A stretch of DNA of 64,000 bases, taken from positions 4,030,001 through 4,094,000 of the forward strand of contig JACKBQ010000001.1 in NCBI GenBank assembly GCA_020634455.1, given 5' to 3'. The first letter of the stretch is position 1, and each line of letters opens with the position of its first letter. Positions 59,961 to 64,000 of the stretch are shown in pieces. A program made the position numbers and the translations under genes. The notes under the pieces were generated by a model. The model was not told the DNA's origin and made no database searches. It worked only from the letters and a program-made list of their open reading frames with translations. Source of the DNA: Ardenticatenaceae bacterium (GTDB taxonomy: Bacteria; Chloroflexota; Anaerolineae; Promineifilales; Promineifilaceae).

Positions 59961-61298
59961 TTACAGTTCCAGGCTGGGCAGGATGAAGCGGAAGAGGGCG
60001 AAGATGTCTAGCAGCACGAAGGCGATGCCGATGGTAGCAGGGAGCAGGTTGACAAGAAACGGCCGTTCCCGCCGAAACGGTTTTTCTACCAACAGTAGCC
60101 AGGTGCCCAATCCTAATGAAAAGCCCAACGAGATGGGAATCAGCGCCGGAAAAAGATACCGTCCCTGGTGCTGCACAAAGGTCACATTGTAGCCCACGTG
60201 AAGGGTCAGGGTAAGCAAAAAGAGCAGCCACAAAATTAGCACTGGCAGCCGTGAGCGAAACTGGATGGGTATGGGGTTTACGGTAAAACGGTAGAAGATG
60301 AGGCCAAGAACGGCCGTACCGCACAACCCCAGCAGCAGCCAATACAGTTCGGGGCGCATCGGCACCGCCATCCAGCCAAATTGCCCCCAAAAACTGTTAA
60401 ATGTTGTTTGAAAAAAGCGCTGAATGGTGCCATCCAGGCCATACTGTCCAATCCATTCGGCCGTGCGGGGCTGGCCGACTACCACAGCATCGTGGGCGGC
60501 TTTGCCCAAAATGTCCAGACCGCCGTAAACGGCAATGTTGCGCACCCACCAGATTGCGCCCAGCATAAATGCGGGAGTAAACAGCAGAACACCTGCCTGA
60601 AACAGCCGTTGCCAGGTGCCCCAATATTGCCACAGAAGCGCCATCGCCAGCACCGGAGCCATTAGGTAGACGGTGGCTTTGGTGAGGAAGCCAACCCCCA
60701 GCAGCAACCCCAACCCGATCAGCCAGCGGCGGTCATCGCCCAGCGTGCGAATGCCAGCGCGGGTGACCCAGCGCAGCACCAGGTAAAGCAGCAAGGCAAT
60801 CATGAGCTCGGAGAGGCTATCATTGTTTACCGAAGCGAGGATGGAGATATGTTGGGGGATGAAGGCGACAAATACGGCCGTAGACCAGGCCACCCAGCTC
60901 GATTCAGGAAACAGCAGGCGGGCGGTGGCATACGCCAACCACACTACCCCCAGACCAATCAGTAGAGATGCCAACCGCAATGCCAGCAGGGAGCCATGAG
61001 TTAGCAGAAAAACGGGGGTTAAAAGCAAATAATACAGGGGTGGTTGCCAATCTTCGTATTCAATATCTTCAACTGAGTACTGGGGGGCAAAGCGTGCGCC
61101 TCGGATTTCATCCAGGTAGGCTTGGTCATAATCACCGTGGGCCATGATGGGTAAACGGCCGTCTGCCAGTTGGCGCACATAATTGTAATGAGCCGGTTCA
61201 TCTGGGGCTTGCCAGTTGGGCACATTTACCGCATACAATCCCCCTACCAACAGGAAGAAGGTAAAAATAAGCAGCAAAGGCCAACGTTTTTGCATCAT
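59961..61298 (-). CDS. DUF2142/GT-C-like polytopic membrane protein
   Basis: The 445-aa membrane protein has about eleven helices. The first extracytoplasmic loop carries NVPNWQAPDEPAHYNYVRQL, the Asp-Glu-containing signature shared by DUF2142 and GT-C glycosyltransferases, followed by YEDWQPPLYYLLLTPVF. It probably transfers sugars from a polyprenyl phosphate donor to a cell-surface acceptor; neither is identifiable. The start is one of two adjacent ATG codons (61298, 61295). A divergent 246-bp gap separates it from the sensor kinase. The 3' flank (59921-59960) has GGTAACGGTGAACGG-type low-complexity repeat. Confidence 0.75.
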   Translation of the reverse strand: MMQKRWPLLLIFTFFLLVGGLYAVNVPNWQAPDEPAHYNYVRQLADGRLPIMAHGDYDQAYLDEIRGARFAPQYSVEDIEYEDWQPPLYYLLLTPVFLLTHGSLLALRLASLLIGLGVVWLAYATARLLFPESSWVAWSTAVFVAFIPQHISILASVNNDSLSELMIALLLYLVLRWVTRAGIRTLGDDRRWLIGLGLLLGVGFLTKATVYLMAPVLAMALLWQYWGTWQRLFQAGVLLFTPAFMLGAIWWVRNIAVYGGLDILGKAAHDAVVVGQPRTAEWIGQYGLDGTIQRFFQTTFNSFWGQFGWMAVPMRPELYWLLLGLCGTAVLGLIFYRFTVNPIPIQFRSRLPVLILWLLFLLTLTLHVGYNVTFVQHQGRYLFPALIPISLGFSLGLGTWLLLVEKPFRRERPFLVNLLPATIGIAFVLLDIFALFRFILPSLEL

Positions 61299-61544
61299 GC
61301 CCTAATGTTAGCCAGTTCCAGAAATATGGCGAGTATAATTAGGCAAACGTTGTGATTTTGTAGGGATTTAGCAGTTTATTGCCCGCTAGAAGCAATTTGC
61401 TAAAACCAGTCCAATAGTACCATAGAGCGATCGGGCGCTTTTGGGGTAAACTGGTACTATCTTACTATGTAGTAACGACTATTTGGCAGATACGAATGTT
61501 CTTGCGAGTGGAGGTCAAACAATTTCTGCCAGAGAAATAGGACG
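61299..61544. promoter_or_regulatory. Divergent intergenic region with a 9-bp inverted repeat
   Basis: ATAGTACCA (about 61415-61423) and TGGTACTAT (about 61452-61460) are exact reverse complements about 28 bp apart, between the divergent DUF2142-like and histidine kinase genes. This could be an operator or leader structure. Nothing else is apparent in the gap. Confidence 0.4.
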
Positions 61545-64000
61545 ATGATCGCCAGCCAACCATCTTTCGTAAAGCGAAGAATTTTAGCCTTTGTAGCCGT
61601 TCTGGTTGCCTTATTGTTTGTGCGCATTTTTATTGGCGAGTCCCATTGGGCGGGTACGGCCGTTTTGCACATGCTAGTTGAGTTTGTCGCGGCTACGCTG
61701 GCTTTGTTTGTAGGGGCGTTGGCCCTGGTGCGGTTTTATACCAAACAAAACAGCGCTTACTTTTTTATTGGTACCGGGTTTATTGGCGCTGGATTGTTAG
61801 ATGCTTACCATGCCATGCGTACGGTGGTTGTGCTAGATATGTTTTCGGCAACGGCCGTTGTTTCCCCAGAATTATGGCAATGGAATCCCTCCCCAACATT
61901 TTTGGCAATTTTAATGGCTGGCAGCTGGGTTGTGTGGCAGCGTAACAAACGGCTCCAGCCCCAAACCAGCCAATACTACCTGGTAGCTGTGGTTGTGGCT
62001 CTGGTGAGCCTCGTTATTTTTGCCCTGATTCCCCAACCACCCATTACGGCATCGGAATATTTACCAGGGCGGATCACGGCAATCATTACGGCCGTATTTT
62101 TCCTCATTGCGCTCATTGGCTACCTGCACAAACGAGAATGGCAGCACGACACCTTTGAAAACTGGTTGGTCATTGCGCTGGTCATCAACGTGGTAGCGCA
62201 AGGTTTATTTATGTATTTCGCTCGTGCGCCGTTTGATGGGTTATTTGATACGGCCGTCCTGCTCAAACAGGTTGGTTATTTGTGTGTTTTGATTGGCCTG
62301 CTTACCAGCATGTACACCATCTTCAAAGACGCTGAACAAGCCGCCGAAAGCCATCGCAGTGCCAACGAAGCCCTTCAGCGCGAAATTATCGAACGAAAAC
62401 GCGCCGAAGCTGCCGAACAAGAACATCGAAATCTGGCAGAAGCCCTGCGGCAGGTCGGTTTGGCTCTCAACTCCACCCTCGATTTTGACCTGCTGCTCAA
62501 TAATTTTTTGGATCAAATTGACCCTGTATTGCGTTACGATACTGCCAACATCATGTTGGTGCATGGTAGCGAGATTGAAATTGTGGTAACGCGTGGCTAC
62601 GACCTCAGCAAAGAACTGCGCCAGCCACGCCACTTCGACATTCAGTCTCGGCCCAGCTTGCTGAAAATTGTAGAAACGGCCGAACCCCTCATTGTGCCCG
62701 ACACTTACGAAGCTGGAGAGCTTTGGGTAGATGCCGAACTGTCGCCCCATGTACGCTCTTGGGCCGGCGCACCCATCATTGTTGAGGGTAAAGTTGTGGC
62801 CTTTTTGGCCCTCAACTACAGCGAACCCGGTTTTTACCAACCAGAAAATGCCGCCCGGCTAAAAGATTTTGCTGTACAAGCTGCTATCGCCTTTGAAAAC
62901 GCCAACCTGTACCAGCAGCTGCAAAAACGTGTGGCCGAGCTGACCACCCTCAACCGCATCAGTCAAGCTATCACCTCAACGCTAGACCTAACCGAAACGC
63001 TCACAATCATCACCCAAAATACCACCCAACTCCTTAATGTAGATGCTGCCTCCGTGGTTTTACACGACAAAGAAGCGAATGATCTCTGGTTTGCCGCCGC
63101 CTCTGGTGAGGCGTCGGAGTTCGTGCAGGGTAAACGTTTGGAGTTGGGGCAGGGTATTCTGGGCTGGGTAGCCCAAACTGGCGAACCTTTGCTGGTTCCA
63201 GACACCTCTACCGATCCGCGCCATTTTGGTGATTTTGATGCCGAGTCTGGCTTTCAAGCTCGATCCATTTTATGCGTGCCCTTGCTGGTAAAAGAGCAGC
63301 CCATCGGGGCGATTGAAGCAATCAACAAGGAAAATGGCACCTTCGATGAAGAAGATCTGCGGTTGCTCACCCGCCTGGCGGTGCCTGGAGCCACGGCCAT
63401 CGAAAATGCGCAGCTATTTGCGCAATCGCAGCAAGAAATTACAGAACGTAAGCGAGCTGAATCGGCGCTGGAGGCAGAGCGGGCGCAGCTGGCTCGGCGT
63501 GTGGAAGAGCGCACGGCCGATTTGCGTACCGCCAACGCCGAATTAGCCCGTGCTGCCCGCATGAAAGATGAATTCCTGGCCAGTGTTAGTCACGAGCTGC
63601 GCACACCGCTAAATGCTGTGTTGGGCATTTCTGAAGCGCTGCAAGAGGGCGTTTTTGGCGAGATGAACGAGAAGCAAATTAGTTCTCTACGCAGCATTGA
63701 AGAAAGCGGCCGTCATCTGCTAGAGCTGATCAACGACATTTTAGACTTATCCAAGGTAGAGGCAGGTAAGTTAGAACTAGAACTGGCACCGATGCCAGTA
63801 GAGGCGGTTTGCCAGGCCAGCTTGCGCATGGTGAAGCAAAACGCCCACAAAAAACGGCTGCGTATTCATTCTTCCTATGACAGCGCTGTGACGACGGTGG
63901 TTGCCGACGAGCGCCGTGTGAAGCAAGTACTGGTCAATTTGTTGAGCAATGCTGTCAAATTTACCCCTGAAGGTGGTGAAATCGGGCTGGAGGTGGCAGG
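61545..64000 (+). CDS. Membrane sensor histidine kinase with two GAF domains (3' end outside window)
   Basis: At least 818 codons are open to the window end. Residues about 12-265 hold seven hydrophobic helices with FFIGTGFIGAGLLDAYHAM, resembling a MASE3-type sensor domain. A short coiled coil (about 272-300) precedes a first GAF domain (about 305-455) and a second GAF domain (about 475-625). After another coiled coil comes a HisKA domain with the phospho-His in ASVSHELRTPLNAVLG, and the N box LVNLLSNAVKFTPEGG of the HATPase domain lies at the window edge. The ATG at 61545 has a close AGGA. It may extend into receiver or further domains beyond 64000. Confidence 0.92.
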   Translation, partial: MIASQPSFVKRRILAFVAVLVALLFVRIFIGESHWAGTAVLHMLVEFVAATLALFVGALALVRFYTKQNSAYFFIGTGFIGAGLLDAYHAMRTVVVLDMFSATAVVSPELWQWNPSPTFLAILMAGSWVVWQRNKRLQPQTSQYYLVAVVVALVSLVIFALIPQPPITASEYLPGRITAIITAVFFLIALIGYLHKREWQHDTFENWLVIALVINVVAQGLFMYFARAPFDGLFDTAVLLKQVGYLCVLIGLLTSMYTIFKDAEQAAESHRSANEALQREIIERKRAEAAEQEHRNLAEALRQVGLALNSTLDFDLLLNNFLDQIDPVLRYDTANIMLVHGSEIEIVVTRGYDLSKELRQPRHFDIQSRPSLLKIVETAEPLIVPDTYEAGELWVDAELSPHVRSWAGAPIIVEGKVVAFLALNYSEPGFYQPENAARLKDFAVQAAIAFENANLYQQLQKRVAELTTLNRISQAITSTLDLTETLTIITQNTTQLLNVDAASVVLHDKEANDLWFAAASGEASEFVQGKRLELGQGILGWVAQTGEPLLVPDTSTDPRHFGDFDAESGFQARSILCVPLLVKEQPIGAIEAINKENGTFDEEDLRLLTRLAVPGATAIENAQLFAQSQQEITERKRAESALEAERAQLARRVEERTADLRTANAELARAARMKDEFLASVSHELRTPLNAVLGISEALQEGVFGEMNEKQISSLRSIEESGRHLLELINDILDLSKVEAGKLELELAPMPVEAVCQASLRMVKQNAHKKRLRIHSSYDSAVTTVVADERRVKQVLVNLLSNAVKFTPEGGEIGLEVA

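Overview
The window looks like a chromosomal segment of a mesophilic Chloroflexota bacterium, probably from the Anaerolineae/Caldilineae side of the phylum. This is inferred from protein style, not from a marker gene: threonine/proline-rich linkers after lipoprotein signals, LysM-glycosidase, CpXC and BTAD/NACHT proteins, a soluble-adenylyl-cyclase-like giant, several GAF-rich histidine kinases, and intergenic dispersed repeats of the kinds common in that phylum. There is no rRNA, one tRNA (Leu-CAG), one probable 6S RNA and one IS200/IS605-type element. No CRISPR array or prophage was seen.

The strongest window-wide signal is an 8-bp palindrome, ACGGCCGT (often AACGGCCGTT). A hand count gives about 100 copies, where roughly one or two are expected from base composition. 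It occurs inside almost every gene and between genes, and three times two copies face each other to form hairpins at gene ends. The longest stretch without an intact copy (about 4.3 kb) covers the 1327-codon gene of unknown function at 34344-38327.

Layout. 1-4300, minus strand: lipoprotein, LPG-synthase-like membrane protein, msrA, pyrG, Roadblock protein. 4557-8650, minus: the conserved trio MoxR ATPase, DUF58, DUF4129. 8830-15112: cystathionine beta-synthase, a LysM glycosidase, ferredoxin-NADP reductase, a tandem RNase HI and a cyclic-nucleotide-binding protein. 15191-18316: tRNA-Leu, a three-repeat Ala/Pro protein and a GNAT-GNAT-cNMP fusion. 18617-29255, plus: histidine kinase, CpXC protein, lipB-lipA, AI-2E-type permease, pyruvate kinase, AAA ATPase, glycerophosphodiesterase and lipid kinase. 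29407-33489: tandem-cyclase/NTPase/TPR giant.

33467-42385 is a minus-strand accessory region: terpene-cyclase-like membrane protein, the 1327-aa protein, a PH-like membrane protein, an aldehyde dehydrogenase whose start has been cut off by the IS, and an ABM monooxygenase. 42603-45398 is a BTAD-NACHT-membrane protein. 45540-51682: lipoprotein, metallo-hydrolase, 6S RNA, glutaredoxin, ctaB, PAQR protein and a glycosyltransferase. 52130-64000: cell-envelope genes (TolB-like propeller, M23 peptidase, lytic transglycosylase, zinc phospholipase-like protein, DUF2142-like protein), a response regulator, a nucleoside kinase and a histidine kinase cut by the window end.

Themes: lipoylation (lipB-lipA); a possible cAMP circuit (sAC-like cyclase plus two cNMP-domain proteins); envelope remodelling; and dispersed repeats that have been drafted into protein termini (LipB, DUF58, M23 lipoprotein). 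Two genes (52130, 56271) have promoters placed so that their mRNAs should be leaderless.
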